A stretch of DNA of 64,000 nucleotides, taken from contig NC_057925.1 of NCBI RefSeq assembly GCF_018873765.1, positions 1,256,927 through 1,320,926 of the forward strand, given 5' to 3'. The stretch's first letter is position 1. Each line of letters opens with the position of its first letter. The notes below the pieces were generated by a model. That model was not told the origin of the DNA, did not search any database, and was given only the letters and a program-made list of their open reading frames with translations. Origin of the DNA: Telopea speciosissima (Eukaryota; Streptophyta; Magnoliopsida; Proteales; Proteaceae). Positions 1 through 15,000 of this stretch are shown piece after piece. The translations under genes were made by a program, and so were the position numbers.

Positions 1-3000
1 CTGGTAAGTATGTCAAGCCTGCTCAATTGGAACTTTTCAGTTAGAATAATGAGACTCTCTTAAATTGCTGCAAACATTGTCTTGGAGGTAACATGTAATT
101 CCATGCATCTATGTTGGTGTTCCTTCTGCTGTAGTTGTTCTTGTGGTTTTTTGTGGTGCATCTTATTTGGAGGTGGTGAATTCTCGGGATGATCAAGTTC
201 CAACAAATGGTGATTTCCTCGCTTCTTTACTTCCCTTGGTTTGCATCCCAGCAGTGCTCTCCCTTGGTTCTGGTCTTTATAAATGGTGAGTTTAAGCCCA
301 TCATCCTTGATTTAAACTTTTAAAGAACACATTTCATTGTAATGTGAGCCAGGTTAACTTCTTACTCCTGCCACACCAATTGCTTACAGGAAAGATGATG
401 ACTGGAAACTTTCTCGAGGTGTATATGTATTTGTTGGCATTGGTCTTCTTCTTTTGCTTGGTGCAATATCAGCTGTCGTAATTATAGTCAAACCATGGAC
501 GGTGGGTCTTGCTTTTTGTCTTATGATTTTTCTTAGGCTTCGTATGTTTGAAAGTAAAGGAAAAGGAAAGGAAGTGAAATTAAATAGAAAATGGAAGCTT
601 TTGAGTAGTAATGATTTGTTCTATTTTGATTATTGCTACAGATAGGAGTTGCATTCCTTCTAGTTCTCCTACTTATGGTCCTAGCCATCGGTGTTATCCA
701 CTACTGGGCCTCGAACAATTTCTATTTGACCCGAATGCAGATGTTCGTAGTCTGCTTCCTTGCTTTTCTTCTGGCTTTGGCTGCTTTTCTGGTTGGATTA
801 TTGGAAGGTAACGACAGAATCTGTTAGCAGTGTATATTAGTTTTTAGAACGTTAACTGTGTTTCTGAGATTCTCACCATCTTGCGAATTGCCTCTTATGC
901 AATGAAATTATTTCCAGGTAATCCATTTATTGGAGCATCAGTTGGTTACTTCTCGTTTCTGTTTCTTCTTGCTGGAAGGGCACTAACTGTGAGTAAAATA
1001 TTGCACTACATTGCTAACTTGATTTAATTGATTAAACTTTTTTTATTTGGTGTTGAGTTCTCGTTTGTTGTCTAGGTTTTGGATAATTTCATCTTGTTTT
1101 GGCTTCATCTACTTTTTAATGACACAGAACAAGCACTCTTTCACAGGTTCTTCTTTCACCTCCCATTGTTGTCTATTCTCCAAGAGTGTTGCCCGTGTAT
1201 GTTTATGACACACATGCAGATTGTGCAAAAAATGTCAGGTTCGTTTTTATAGCATCCTTCGTTTAATTTCCTATGAATGGTTTATCAGCGATTCAGGGTT
1301 TACATATATTTGATTGATTTCTTTTCCTTTTACCCTGTTAAAACATCTTTCTTTGCGAACAATTTGGGACTCTAGTCACTATTGGTGCGAGTCATGTGAC
1401 ACAACCACAGGGTTACCTGAATCATTGATTGAAATATGGAAAACTTGAATAGAACGTAGTGAGAGAGGACGAAAGGAGGAGAGAAGAACATAGACCTAGG
1501 CAATCACACCTATGGTTCCTAAAAGATTACACTTGGAAGTTAAATGGATTCATATCTTGAAAATGGAGAAACTTTTAGTCCCAAAAAAAAAGGAGAAACT
1601 TTCTTTGAACTGGTGCCAAAGTATTCCATTCGTTCTTAAGGATTGAAGTTTGTGGTTTCTGGGCTGAACCCTGACTAGCTATTGATGTGGAGAACTGAAG
1701 TCCCACAACAGATTCATGAACCGTCAATATTTTTTGCTATAACTTTCTCAGATCAACTTGTCTTGTGCATAATTTGACTTCATAGTTGGTGTCAAAACCA
1801 TGCAGAAGACAAGTTTTGACCTTGAAAAGCGGGCAACAGATAAATAAAGTAAATAGTACCTTGATCCAATTTAGACTTGATGGAGGGGCCACGAACCCCA
1901 ACCCTCATCTAAGGTATTAGGGCTGAGAATTGGTGAAATAGGGCCATGGCTTGCATAGGACAGATTAGGGAGATTTTAATAACTGAAGATGTAGGACTCA
2001 GATAGGGCTGAAATTACAGTCGAATGGCGTTCCTGGTGGGTCCCAACTATGGCTGAAATCTCATGGAAAGATACCAAAGCATTCCAGTGCGATAGGGGTC
2101 TCTTCAAGTCTTGGCCGGAACAGAGTATGGTTCTGGTTTTATTTGAAACAAAGTTAAAATGGAGGGTTGTATGGTGGTGTCTAGCAGGGTTGGATGACAG
2201 GAGTTGGGGTTCAAAATATGGCTGTGAAGGATGGTAGGGGTTATGGGATGATTTTGAAGACTGGACTTAGGCTCCAAACCAGAGCATCAACAGGCTTCAA
2301 GAAGGCATATTAGAACTGCAGAGAATACAAAACTATAAAGTTGTAACAGAGAAGTCGATTACCAGTATAGAAAAGACAGAAGTATGCTTAATCAACCAGG
2401 CAGTGACCCTGGGAATTTACACGTACACACCATTCAACCAATTGCTATCCTGTAATCCTTCAAAATCTCATTTAATGAATCAATATTCACTGCATTACGT
2501 GGTTGATTAATCCATAATATACGGACTCATGGCTCCCTAATTTTCTATTTCTAATAATGACGATATTCTGTTACCTTCCTAAATTACCTAAACATGATGA
2601 ATAAGGAAGCAGAATAATAGAAACTCCTAGAAGCTACTGGTCTGTTTGGTAATGTTTCTATTCTAAAAAAATATTTCCGATTTAGAGATATATATTTTTG
2701 TTCCTGTAGAGTACTTCTGTAGGAAAGAAACATGCTTGGAAGGCACAAATAACAGAAGTACTTCTGCTACTTTTACAAATTACTGTTAGATGATGTCCAT
2801 CACAGCTGGTTCAATGTTTAACTGTGGTTTTTTTTTTTTTTTTTTTTCACAACAATACTGTTTTTTTTGTTGGGGTGATGGATCTAGTAGTGGGGTGGTT
2901 AAGAATGTATATCGAGCATCTAGGGTCAGTGTATCTCGATTAGAATATTCCTTATTCTATTCGAGATACCTATCTCTTATGTTCCCTTTTCTATTTGTAA

Positions 3001-6000
3001 TTAGAGTTAGTAGTCTATGGTTAGTCAAGTCCTAGTCCTAATTTGATTTCCTATTGTAACTGTGTTTCTATTTTGTGATTCCTAGTAGGATTAGGAATCC
3101 TCTCTATGTATTCTGGTTTAATATAAATAAAGGCATTGTTGGGGGGGGGGGGGGGGGAAGGGACTGCTAGTTTGATCTAACATCTCTAGACAGTGTTCCT
3201 TTCCCTCTTTCATATTCTCTCTCCTCCGTTACTCTCGGTTTTCTTGTTCTAATATGTTACTTGGTATCAGAGCTTAACCATTGATTGGTATACATTCTTG
3301 GTGCTGGTTTGAAAGTCTTACAAGGTGTGGAATTTCGTGAATACTGGCTTGTGAACAATGTGCTCACAGCCTCTTTATTTATAATAAGAGGAGGAACATT
3401 CCAGAATTGGAACAAAAACAATAATACCCCTATGGACAATATTACCCTTGTACCCATTACAACACAAGGTTTTTGTTAAAGGGTTGCAAAACCCTATTTA
3501 CTCAAAGGCCCTTACCTTTAACTTCTTTTCTGATTCCCCCAGAAAAGCAAAGTCCCACCTCTCCTTCTCCTCTAATGTTTTAAAATCCCCAGATTACCCC
3601 TCTAGGCACTACACATCAAGTCACCTGTCGGAGGTTTATATGTAAAATTAGGGATTCTGAAGTAAAAGAAGCATTAAGAAAGATGAAAATAGCCAAGGCT
3701 CCTGGCCCAGATGAGGTCCCAATAGAAGAGTGGAAGAGCTTAGGAATTTGTGGCTTATCTTGGTTAACCAAGTTGTTTAACAAGATTTTGTGCACTAAGA
3801 GAATGTCAAATGAATGGAGGAGAAGCATGGTGGTCCCAATTTACAAAAATAAAGGCGGTATCCAAAGTCGCTACAACTATAGAGGCATAAAACTAATGAG
3901 TCGTACCATGAAATTATGGGAGAGGGTTATCGAATACACCTGAGAAAAGAGATCACTATTTCGGAGAGCCAATTGGGTTTTATGCCAGGAAGATCCACAA
4001 CAAAAGCTATCTACCTACTTAGGAGACACTAGGAAAGATTTAGAGAGAGAAAGAAGGATCTCCATATGGCCTTTATTGACTTAAAAAACGCTTGTGACAG
4101 AGTTCCTAGAAATTTAATCTGGCAGGTGCTAGGGAGAAGAAATGTTTCAAGTAATATGTGGACTTAATTAAAGATATGTATGATGGTGTGGTGACTAGTG
4201 TAAGAACCGTGCAGGATCAAGGTAGTGAATTCCCAATTACAGTTGGGTTAATTCAAGGATCAGCTTCAAGCCCTTATCTGTTTGCGCTTATCATGGATGA
4301 GTTAACCAAAGGAATCCAAGATGAGGTTCCTTGGTGCATTCTTTTTGCTGATGACATTGTTTTGGTGGATGAGACAATAGATGGAATTAATGCCAAACTG
4401 GAATTATGGCGATCAACCTTGGAATCAAAAGGTTTTAAGATAAGTAGAATGAAGACGGAGTATATGGTATGTAACTTTAGCAACTACGGGATGGATAATG
4501 AAGGGGTGAAAGTTGATGAGATGGAGATTCCGCAATGTGTCATTTTTAGGTATCTAGGATCAATCATTAGTAAGGAAGGTGATATAGAAGATGTCTTTCA
4601 GAGGATTAAAGTAGGATGGCTGAAGTAGAGAGGTGCATCCGGAGTGTTATGTGATCGACGGATTCCTTCAAACCTAAAGGGAAATTTTACAGGATAGTTA
4701 TAAGATCAGCTATGTTGTATGGCGCAGAGTGTTGGGCAGTTAAGAAGCGTCATCTAGATAAAGCTAAGTGTAGCGAAGATGAGGATGTTGAGATGGATGA
4801 GTGGCAAAAGCAGGAGTCATAAGTCAAGGAATGACCATATTAGAGTTGGTTTAGGAGTAGTCCTAATTCAAGATAAGTTTCGAGAAAGTCCCTCTAAGGT
4901 TGTATGGCCATGTTCAACGGAGGCCGCCGAATGCTCCAATTCGGAGGAGTGACTTGATTCAGATTGAAGATTCTAAAAGAGCTAGGGGCAGGTCTAAAAT
5001 GACCCTAGGTGAAGTGGTGAGGAAAGACATGCATAGTTTAGGTCTTGTTCCTAGTATGACGTCGAATAGAGCTGATTGGAGGGCAATGATCTGTGTAGCT
5101 GACCCAAATTAGTGTGTTTTAGACTATTTTGTAGGTGTGGTTGTTGTGTTCCCTTTCTTTTATTCTTATTATATTCTTTTTTTTTGTAAGGATCTGTGTA
5201 GCCGATTCTATTTAGGTGGGATAAGGTTAAGTTGTTGTTGTTGTTGGTCACATGCGTGTAGAAGCTTTTATTGATACTGACTGGGCTGGTTCTCTTGATG
5301 ACAGGCGGTCCACATCTGGTTACTATACATTTGTTAGTGGTAACCTTGTTACCTGGCATAGCAAGAAGCAAGTTGTGGTTACTCAATCTAGTGTTGAAGT
5401 TGAGTTTCACGAGATGGCCCAGGGTATTTGTGAGTTGCTGTGGCTCCAGGGTCTTCTCTAGGATCTTTGTGTTGCAGTTCAACTCCCTATGATGCTATAT
5501 TATGATAGTAAATCAGCCATTAGTATAGCTCATAATCCTGTTCAGCATGATCCGTCGTAGCATTTAGAGATTGATCGTCATTTCATTAAAGAGAAGTTAG
5601 AACATGGTGTTATTTGTGTTCCTTTTGTCAAGTTTGGTGATCAGTTAGCAGATGTTTTTACTAAGGGTTTAGTGGTAGAGTTTTTCATCCAATTGTATGC
5701 AAGTTGGGCATGTTTGATATCTATGCACCAACTTGAGGGGTAGTGTTGTAATATGGGTATAAGGGTAGATTTGTCCCTAGGGGCAGTACTGTACTTGTAC
5801 CCTATTCTATCTACTATAAATAAAGAGCCTAGACCTCTGTCAATTGACAAGCCATCATTCCCCAAATTGCAACACCTCTCTATACAACTTCAATGTTACC
5901 CACAATTTATTCTTTTTTCTCTAATTATTTGACTCTTATTAATTATAAATTTGCCATTACTTCTTGTACTTGGGTCTTAATTGTTTAAGTGGGCACATAA

Positions 6001-9000
6001 GGGATCCAAGCTTGGTTTTCGGAACCCTGGATTGCATCACTTTGAGTAAATATAGGGTGAGTGTAGGGGAGTTAATTGCCCCTATAAAATATTGATCCCA
6101 GAAGGAAAAAATATCTTTATGATCGCATTTAAGGCAAAACAAATAATACAAAAACGGCTAAACCTGTCCAAATGTACATATGACTTTGGACACTGTTTAA
6201 TGCCTATGCAGGTTTTATATTAGTTGAGAAAGACGAAAGAAAAGAATGATTTTGGCTTATCGAATAGACAAAGGCCACCGCTTTATTTATAATCATAGAT
6301 CATTACAAATCTGGAAATAAATCCTAACATAAGCAACATGTGCAACATGTGCATAATGAACCTAGACACTCTAGGGTATCTGGGTCTAGGTCACAGGTCA
6401 CTAAAACATTCGTTTACACTCCCCCTCAAGTTGGTGCATAAATGTCTCGCATGCCCAACTTTAATACGATAGGATGAAATGACTTAGAAGTTAAACCGTT
6501 GGTGAAAACATCAGCCAATTGATTTTTAGTAGTGACAGAAGGTGTTCATATCAGGCCTTCTTCAAGCTTTTCCTTAATGAAATGGCAATCCAGCTCAATA
6601 TGTTTAGTTCGATCATGTTGTACTGGAGTATGGACAATGCTGATTGCAGCCTTGTTGTTACAGTAGAGTCTCATGGGGTCTTCAGAAGTAATGCCCAGAT
6701 CTTTGAGAAAGATCTCTAACCAGAGTAGTTCACAAACTCCTTGTGCCATGGCTCGGTACTCAGCTTTTGCACTTGACCTGAATATAACTGAGTTTCTTGC
6801 TACGACATGTGACCAAATTTCTTCCTAAGAAGGTACAGTATCCAGAGGTGGAACGCTGATCATTTATGGACCCTGCCCAATAAGCATCAATGAATGATTT
6901 TAACTTCAAGTTGCTGTTATTAGAGAATAGAAGACCTTTCCCAAGAGAGGACTTTAAATACCGAAGAATCCGGTATACAACTTCAAGATGTGGAGCCTTT
7001 GGGTCATAAAGAAATCGGCTAACAATTCCCACAACATAGGCAATATCTGGTCTAGTGTGAGATAGGTATATCAGTCTTCCTAGAAGACGCTGATATCTTT
7101 CCTTATCGACTGAGTCACCTCCTGTGCAGCTAAGTTGATGGTTTACCTCAATAGAAGAATCAACAGGCTTGCATCCTAGCATACTTGTTTCTTCGAGAAG
7201 GTCTAGGACACATTTCCTTTGGGAGATGAAAATGCTTTCTGTAGAGCGGGCAACTTCAATCCCTATGAAGTATCTAAGTTGTCCAAGATCCATAGTTTCA
7301 AATTCTGCTTCCAATTGAGTCTTCAATAAGGAGATCTCTGCATCATCATCGCCCGTACCGTTATGACTATATCATCTACATAAACAATAAAAGCAATGAT
7401 TTTCTTTTCCTTGTGTTTGTCAAACAAGGTGTGGTAAGCTTGGCTCTGTCGGTACCCAAACTTCGGCATAGCCTTTGGAAATGGCTAAACCAGGCCCGAG
7501 GAGACTGCTTGAGGCCATAAAGAGATTTTCGGAGTCTACATACTTTATGTGTTGTGGAGTTTGAACTGAAACCAGGTGGGATGTCCATGTAGACTTCTTC
7601 CAAATCCCCATTTAGAAAGACATTCTTGACATCTAGTTGCTGAAGGTTCCATTTGAGGTTTGCAGCACAAGAAAGTATTGCTCGAACGGAGTTTATTTTG
7701 GCAACAGGAGCAAAGGTATCTTGGTAATCAATACCGTAAATCTGTTTAAATCTCTTGGCTACCAATCTGGCCTTGTACCTTTCTATAGTACCATCGGCCT
7801 TTTGTTTGATGGGAAAAACCCATTTGTATCCTACTTATTTTTTCACGTCAAGACATTTCTTCTACCATAGCATCTTTCCATTTTGGGTCTAAGATGAACT
7901 CTTTCCAGCCCTATGGAATAGATATAGAGGATAACAGGGAAGCAAATGCACGATAGGAAGGTGATAATGACTTGTAGGACACAAAATTGGAAATAGGATG
8001 CAAGGTACATGATCTGACACCTTTCCTAACAGCAATGGGAAGGTCATCATTAGAAGAAGAGGAAATGTTACCTGGAGAGGGACTATCATCTTGTGGTGGA
8101 TCGTGCTTAGGAGGCGTAGATGGAAATGGTAAAATTGGGTCAGGCAGAGCATGCTATTTCTCTTTCTTTCGCGTATAAGTGATGATGTCCTTGCTACTTG
8201 GAATAGGCCTCTCCCCTTGAACACGAACAATATCAATCACAAGAAGGGTAGTAGAAGGAATCTCTTCCTTTAGTTGATGTTCCCCTTGAAGAGATGACTG
8301 ATAATAGGGTTCGGTCTCATGAAAAGTGAAATCCATGATAACAAACAGCTTCCAAGTAGGAGGATGATGGCACCGGTACCCCTTTTGGGAGGTAGAGTAC
8401 CCTAAGAAGATTCAACGAATTGCCCGAGGATCCAGGTTGGAACGAGAAGGGGAAGAGTTGTGCGCAAAATAAACTCAACTGAATACCTTGGGAGGGAAGG
8501 TGAGAAGCAAGGGAAGGATCCGGAAGCTAGCTAACTGGAGTTTTGAAGTGGAGGGCACTAGAAGGAACCCGATTTATAAGAAAGGCAGCAGTAAGAACCA
8601 CATCTCCCCAATAAAACTTAGGGACATGATTTGTGAACATCAGTACTCTAGTAACATCAAGAAGGTTGCGTTTTTTCGCTTTGGGATGCCATTTTGTTCA
8701 GAGGTCCGAACACAGGAAGTTTGAGAAAGAATGCCATGAGAATCAAGGTACTGTAGAAACGATCCATCAATTCATTCAGTGCCATTGTCACTACGTAAGA
8801 CGTGGCCTTTGGCATTAAACACATTGCGAATCATATTGTGAACTGATTGAAAACAAGAAAAAGCCTCGGATTTAGTCCTAAGAAGATAAACCCAGGTCAA
8901 GCGAGTACAATTATCAATAAAGGTAATAAGCCATTTAAACCCACCCCTAGCAACAACCTTAGAAGGGCCCCATAAGTTTGAATGTATGATAGAAAAGGGT

Positions 9001-12000
9001 ATCAAACTTTTATTGTCACTAGGAAAATATGAAGACCTGGTCTGTTTGGCAAACTCACAAACATCACAATGTAAATCATCCAAAGAACAATGTTTAGCAA
9101 AGGAAATAAATGACACAAAACATGATAAGAGGGATGTCCAAGACGACGATGCCACTGCTGGAGCTGAGTTAGAGCGCTCTCTGCTCGGGTAAGAGTATTA
9201 GCGGAGACTGGCAGAGAGGAAATTAGAGAGCCTTGATCCATGTTGTGGGACCATCCCATACTTTATCATATCCAATTATTGCCCCCGTCGTTAGATCCTG
9301 AAAAACACAGTGAGTAGAATAAAAGTGAACACTGCAATTCAGCTCAGTACTAAGACGAGAAATAGAAAGCAAATTAGCACATAAATTAGGGAGATTGAGG
9401 ATAGGGGATAAAGAAATGGTAGGAGTAAAGGTAATAGTGCCTTTACCAGACATAGAGGAAAGGGAGCCATCAGCAACTTGAACCTTGTCCTTTCTAGAAC
9501 AAGGAAAATAGGTATGAAAAAGATCCGAAGTGCTGGTCATGTGGTCCGTCGCCCCAGAATCAAGGAGCCAAGATGGGCTAGTCTCAGATGAAGCGAGAAA
9601 AATACCTGATTGGGCTAAATGAGAGGCAGTCGGGGTAAGGGGTGCTGTGGTAGAAGATGTAGGACCAAGCTTGGTCATCATACGCTGGAGTTGGGTCACA
9701 AGCTGTTCGGCAGACATAGAGGAGGAGCCAGTTAAAGCCTCAGTAATCTCAGTCAAGTGAGGCTGGGGATGAGTCGAACCAGATTTTCTTCCTTTCCCAC
9801 CACCTTTAGGACGGCCATGGAGTTTTCAACAAGTCTCCCGAGTGTGACGAGGACGACCATAATAGTTGCATTTCACAGGTTCACGAGTAGCACCAGACTT
9901 GCTAATTGTCCCACCAGTATCCACTGATATAGAGGACTATGGAGTAGTGACAAAGGCAGACTAAGTGGGAACAACAGGAGGAATCATACCAGAATGACGG
10001 CGATCCTCATGCTGAATCATATTGTAAGCCTCAAGAAGTGAAAGGAAGTCGCTTCTACTCAAGATTTGAAGCCAAATCGGATCTTATTCTGGGTTAAGAC
10101 CAGTAAGGAAATTATACACCCGTTCCATTTCACATTCTTTAGCAAATTTGGCTGCATCAGTAGGGCTTGTCATAGCAACGGGGTGATAGAAGTCCAGTTG
10201 CTGCCATAAGGTAGTGAGGGCAGAATGATATGCAGGCACTGGCAATTATTTCTGTGTGGTGTCACGAACCTGGCGACGAAGCTCATAGATCTGAGCATAA
10301 TTACTGGTCTGTCCATAGGTGTGTTTAACAACTTCCCCTAGTTCTTTCGTAGTATTCAACAGAACAAAGCTTTGACTGATGGCTGGTTCCATAGAATTCA
10401 ACAAGAAGGACATAATCAAGGCATCATTTGCTAACCAATTTTCCTTGCCAGAAGCCTCTGTAGGCATAGGGTTGTCACCAGTTATTTACCCTGAGAACTG
10501 ATTACCATGAATGGTAAGGAGACATGCGCGTGACCGCGCAAGATAATTGTCCATTCAACTTGGTGAGTCCTGACTGAAGAGAATGGTGTTGTTTCTTTTT
10601 TGTTTCCAAATTCCTTTTGTTAGAGTTGGGGTGTATGAGTGTTCAAGAGAGTTTGCTTCTTTGGGTTGGGGTAAGGCGGCTATGTCCCCCCCCTGTAATT
10701 ATTTCTATTTTCCACCTTCATTAATAAAAGTTTAGGGGCTTGATGTAGATTCATCATCGAAATGGGCTTATTTCTTTACAAATAAGTCTAGGATTGGGAT
10801 ATTTATATATGTTGGGCCTTTGATCCCAAGGGTTTTCTATGTAATAGGTCACTTTAATGGGCCTAAACTAGGGGTTCATAGGTTGCATACGGGATTAGCC
10901 CAATACTTAGTTTATTTTTCATGTTTTAGTGTTTTAAATTGAACCGGTTGAACCGTTGGTCCAATTTAAGTGAAATATTCCTATTGGCTAATAGGGTCTT
11001 ATATCCTATTGGCTACTTAGGAATCGTCTTAGTTTAAGTGTTTTAATTGGTTTTAAGTTGTTTATTCCTACCCTTCCACGATTTAAGTGAGAGAAGTGTT
11101 TAGATTGTATTAGGATTTGGCTATTAGCCTTTTATTATAAATATTAAATTGTGGGAGGCTCCCACCACACAGTTGATGATTTAAAAAAAATACAGAATTG
11201 TGCTGCATTGCTGCTGCTGCTCCTTGTGAGATTGCATCCTTGTAGTTCTATCAAGGTGGAAAGGGTAGGTGGATCTCCTATGACTCCTTGCGCTGTGACG
11301 GCCGGGAGGATCCCTAAGATTGAAGGTGGTTCTATCCTTCTATGCTGTCCAAGCTTGCTGCCAGTGGATTGTACTGTAAGTTTGAGACCCTATTCTATTT
11401 CTAACCCTTTACTTCCCCCCAATCGATTCCCCTTTGTTTTTGTTTGATTTCATAAACCCTAATCACCCTTGATCCTGTCCAGCATTCCTCCCTCATCAGA
11501 ATTTCATCAGATTTGGACCATAATTTCCCCTTAGCATCCCCTCTTTTGTACCCTAGGCTGCTACTCCAAATTGTCATTCAAACCCTAATTCCCTCTTCTC
11601 CATTAAAGCCCTACAAACCCTAAAATTTCCACAGCCTAACCTAACCATCAAAACCAGCCCAAAATTGGTTCGAACCTCCCTTCCACTGCCCCCTAAACTC
11701 GATCCAAAGTGCATCCCAAAATTCCCACCCTAAACCCTAGTTTCACCTACTTTCCTATTTCCAAAACCCGAAACCCTAACCCTAAATTTTCTGGAATTCT
11801 AATTTTCTTTTAAACCTAATTAAACCTAATTCAATATCATCCTAAACACCTGCCCAACTTTACTGTTTATCACAATCTCACATCCCCTTCATCTTAACCC
11901 TAGAATTTGACCTAAAACTCCTATTCTTCTCTATTGGAACTGCAGAACCAGCAGCCCCCTAGTTCCTTTGTTATTGGATCCGGGATATTTGGCCTCTAGT

Positions 12001-15000
12001 AGGACCTTTACCTATCTAGAGCTACATTAGGGCTTTCCCGGGTCCCAGATAATATTCGGGTAAAAAAAAAAAAAACCTCAAAAAAGGTCACACATAAGAT
12101 GATCTAGTGACTGCCAGAAAGCATACGGACCATAAAAAATTGCTAGGGATGTCGGCACAAGGCAGAAAAAGGCTGGCAGCTCTTGGGCAGGTTGGCAGAA
12201 GGGCCGGCAAGGTCTAAAGAGATCGACAGAGGGCCTGGAAGAGGCGGCAGAAGCAAATGAGGCCAGGCGGTGGCCTAAACAGGGCGGCAGAGAGGTCGGC
12301 AGGCCTTGGCAGATCCAGGCGGAGGCACCGGAAGGGATTGGATGGTCTGGCGCAAGCAGGCAGTGGCAGTGGGAGGCTGATGTGATCGGCGCAAAAAAGA
12401 AGCCCTAAAGGAGGGCAAAAAGGGCCACAGAGGTGGCAGTGACGGTGGCGGTAGAGGCGGCAGTGGTAGGTAGAATGGTGGTGGTTAGTGGTTGTTAGTA
12501 TGGTGCGACATGCATTAGCACATGTTCAGTCAACCATGCTAAACCAAGAGGCCGAAGCCTCGGCGGCAGCAGATTCTAAAAAAATCCCTAAGGCGATTGA
12601 GCTCTGATACCAAGTTGAGAAAGATGAGAGAAAAGAATATTTTGGCCACCGTCTCGTCACTGGAGGCACGGCAACCAGAGTATGGGAACACTTCTCCAGA
12701 ATTTTTGACATACCCCTTCTTCCCACCCAAGGTTTTGGCAAGGTCTGGCAGGCTGCAATAACGTCTGTGCGTATATTATAGGAATTCTACTTTCCCTAAT
12801 CATTTGGGAGCTATGGAAGGAGAGGAACTTTAGAAGGCACGGGGAAAAAAGGAGGACAGCCAGCTCCATCATTGAATGCATCAAAACCTGGGCGAGGGAG
12901 TTAACCTACCCGGCTAAGGTAGGTTCTCACGGTTCTGCTAGGGAAGGGTTGATCTTGCAGTGCCTTGGCTTGTCTGCACCAGACCCCAAGATGAAAGGTC
13001 CGTTGCCAGTATACTGGTGCCCTCCTTTTGTTGCGGTAAAGCTGAATGTGGATGGTGCCTGTCGTGGTAACCCTGGCCTGGGCGGCGGCGGGGGGGGGGG
13101 GGGATCATTAGGGACAAACAAGGGGAAGTCCTGGCTGCTTTTGCGAACTTTTATGGCCCTTGCACTAACTCACTGACAGAGCTACGGGCCTTGAGGGATG
13201 GGCTGAAACTGTGCAAGATGATGGGTTTAGTGGATGTGGTGGTTAACTGTGACTCAGAAGCTACTGTCAAGGCAGTTAACTTGTTGAGGAGCAACCTATG
13301 GGAAGGATGGTACTACTACAAGGAGATTCAAGAATTAGTGGCTGCTACACGGGCCAGGGTTGTGTTCGCTTACCGGGAGAGCAACAGAGCGGCTGACTGG
13401 TTAGCAAAGTATTCCTGTGATACGGAGACATCTGCCAGGTTTGAGCCTGGGAGCATGCCTTTGGGACAACTCCATACCATTCTTCGTGAGGACAAGGCCG
13501 GTTTGCCTGTCCTACGATGTTAATGGCTGTTTCTTCTTTATGCTCTTGTATAGGGTGGTTAGGCATTCTTGAGTGGTGTGACCTATTGATGTACTGGGCT
13601 GGGGTAAGGCGGTATGTCCCCCCCTGTATTCTTTATTATTTTTCCTGATTCTAATAAAAGCATAGGGGCCAGCCCGGGTCTCAGGTAATATTCAGGTTAA
13701 AAAAAAAAAAAAAAAAAAAAGACAGAGGCCACCGCTTTATTTATAATCATAGATCATTTCAATTCTGGAAATAAATCCTAACATAAGCAATGTGTGCAAA
13801 ATGTGCGTAATGAACCTAGACACTCTAGTGTATTTGGGTTAGGGTCACTGGGTCATCCGTTAACAATCTCCTATAGAAGCTCCATGAGTTCCTACTGTGC
13901 CTGCTGCTCCTCATCATTATTTATGGTTTTTCTTGTTGATGTTGCTGACTCGCTGTTTCTGTTTTGGTCTCTAATATCTGCTACATCCATTCTTTGACAG
14001 TGCGGCATTCCTTGTTCTTTATGGAATTGCATTGGCAATTGAAGGCTGGGGTGTTGTCGCTAGTTTGAAAATTTATCCACCATTCGCTGGTGCTGCTGTA
14101 TCAGCGATTACACTTGTTGTAGCCTTTGGGTTTGCTGTGTCTCGTCCATGCTCAACACTTAAGGTTGGTGCCATAAGAACGCTGACTTCATTGTCTGATG
14201 GCTTTATCTCCAAACAAATGTTTTGTATTTGATGTTTGTCTAATTCTTGCAATTTTGACTGGGTTGACATTGATTTTTCTATTTGCCAGATGATGGAAGA
14301 TGCTGTACATTTTCTAAGTAAGGAAACTGTTGTTCAGGCAATAGCTCGTTCTGCGACTAAGGTACATCTTCTTGCTTGAAATGACTTTGAGTTCATTGTC
14401 TGTCTGGTTGGCCCTGTATCTTCTCAATTGTGGTTGAGATTGTACTGTGTTTTTTTACAATATATATCTCTGTTAATGATGATTAGAAATATGGCGAATC
14501 TGTCCCAATTTTCCATATGGCAAACATAGGTGGTCATAGGGGCAAATCCAGAGTGGTGGGCTGTGTTGTTTACCTTGATGTACGCTACGCCTTCTCACCA
14601 TCTATCAAACACACACACAGAATCACACTGATATATCTGGGAAATTTACTATATACTTATAGTTCTTTGTATTTACATGAATTAACAGTTTAATACGCTT
14701 AAATAAGATTTTAATGCCATGATTACAGTCAATGCAAATGTATAGGTTAAGGAATCTTTTGATTTTTGTCTAGTTATTAAAGAGCATTTAGTGGTTTCCA
14801 TTAGTTATGGATACATTATCAAATTAATCCAGGTTCTGACTTTATAATAGAATCCAATACGTATATTATAGTGGACCCACTGTAAGATGGGATATGCATC
14901 CTAATGAGTGCATTGTGCTTCTCCCCCAAAGAAAAAAAGATGGATCCTGGCTCGACTCTGGGTGCTCATGTGATAGAGTACCCTGATCCATTTCTACTGA

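Larger units (their letters stand above)
6225..13865 (-). mobile_element. Decayed minus-strand Ty1/Copia element with both LTRs
   Basis: Reading on the minus strand: 5' LTR (13865-12616), primer-binding site (12612-12601), gag, protease, integrase, RT, RNase H, polypurine tract (about 6432-6419) and 3' LTR (6418-6225). The order integrase before RT is diagnostic for Copia. Stops and frameshifts break every gene. The 5' LTR is interrupted by an L1 piece and the leader/gag junction by another L1 that carries a solo LTR. Flanks TTAGT and ATCTC do not form a clear 5-bp target duplication. LTR divergence of roughly a tenth suggests an old insertion. Confidence 0.88.
12616..13865 (-). repeat. 5' LTR of the minus-strand Copia, split by an L1 insertion
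   Basis: LTR sequence matching 6225-6418 lies at 12616-12646 and 13721-13865. The 1.07 kb between is a LINE. On the minus strand the LTR starts TGTTAACGG at 13865 and ends TTTCTCA at 12616, three bases from the primer-binding site. Confidence 0.85.
1239..14000 (+). other. Giant DEK1 intron filled with nested transposons
   Basis: This intron of 12,762 bp interrupts a Ser codon (AG before, T after) in the membrane part of DEK1. The first 1.6 kb (1239-2870) has no coding signal I recognise. From about 2870 to 13865 it is nearly all retrotransposon sequence on both strands, described separately. The donor (GTTCGT) and acceptor (TTTGACAG) are intact and the phase is kept, so splicing across it is plausible. 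Confidence 0.9.

Noticed and set aside
5051..5482. 143-residue minus-strand frame
   Set aside because: Antisense to the RTE tail and Copia RNase H; low-complexity Asn run from the TTG repeat.
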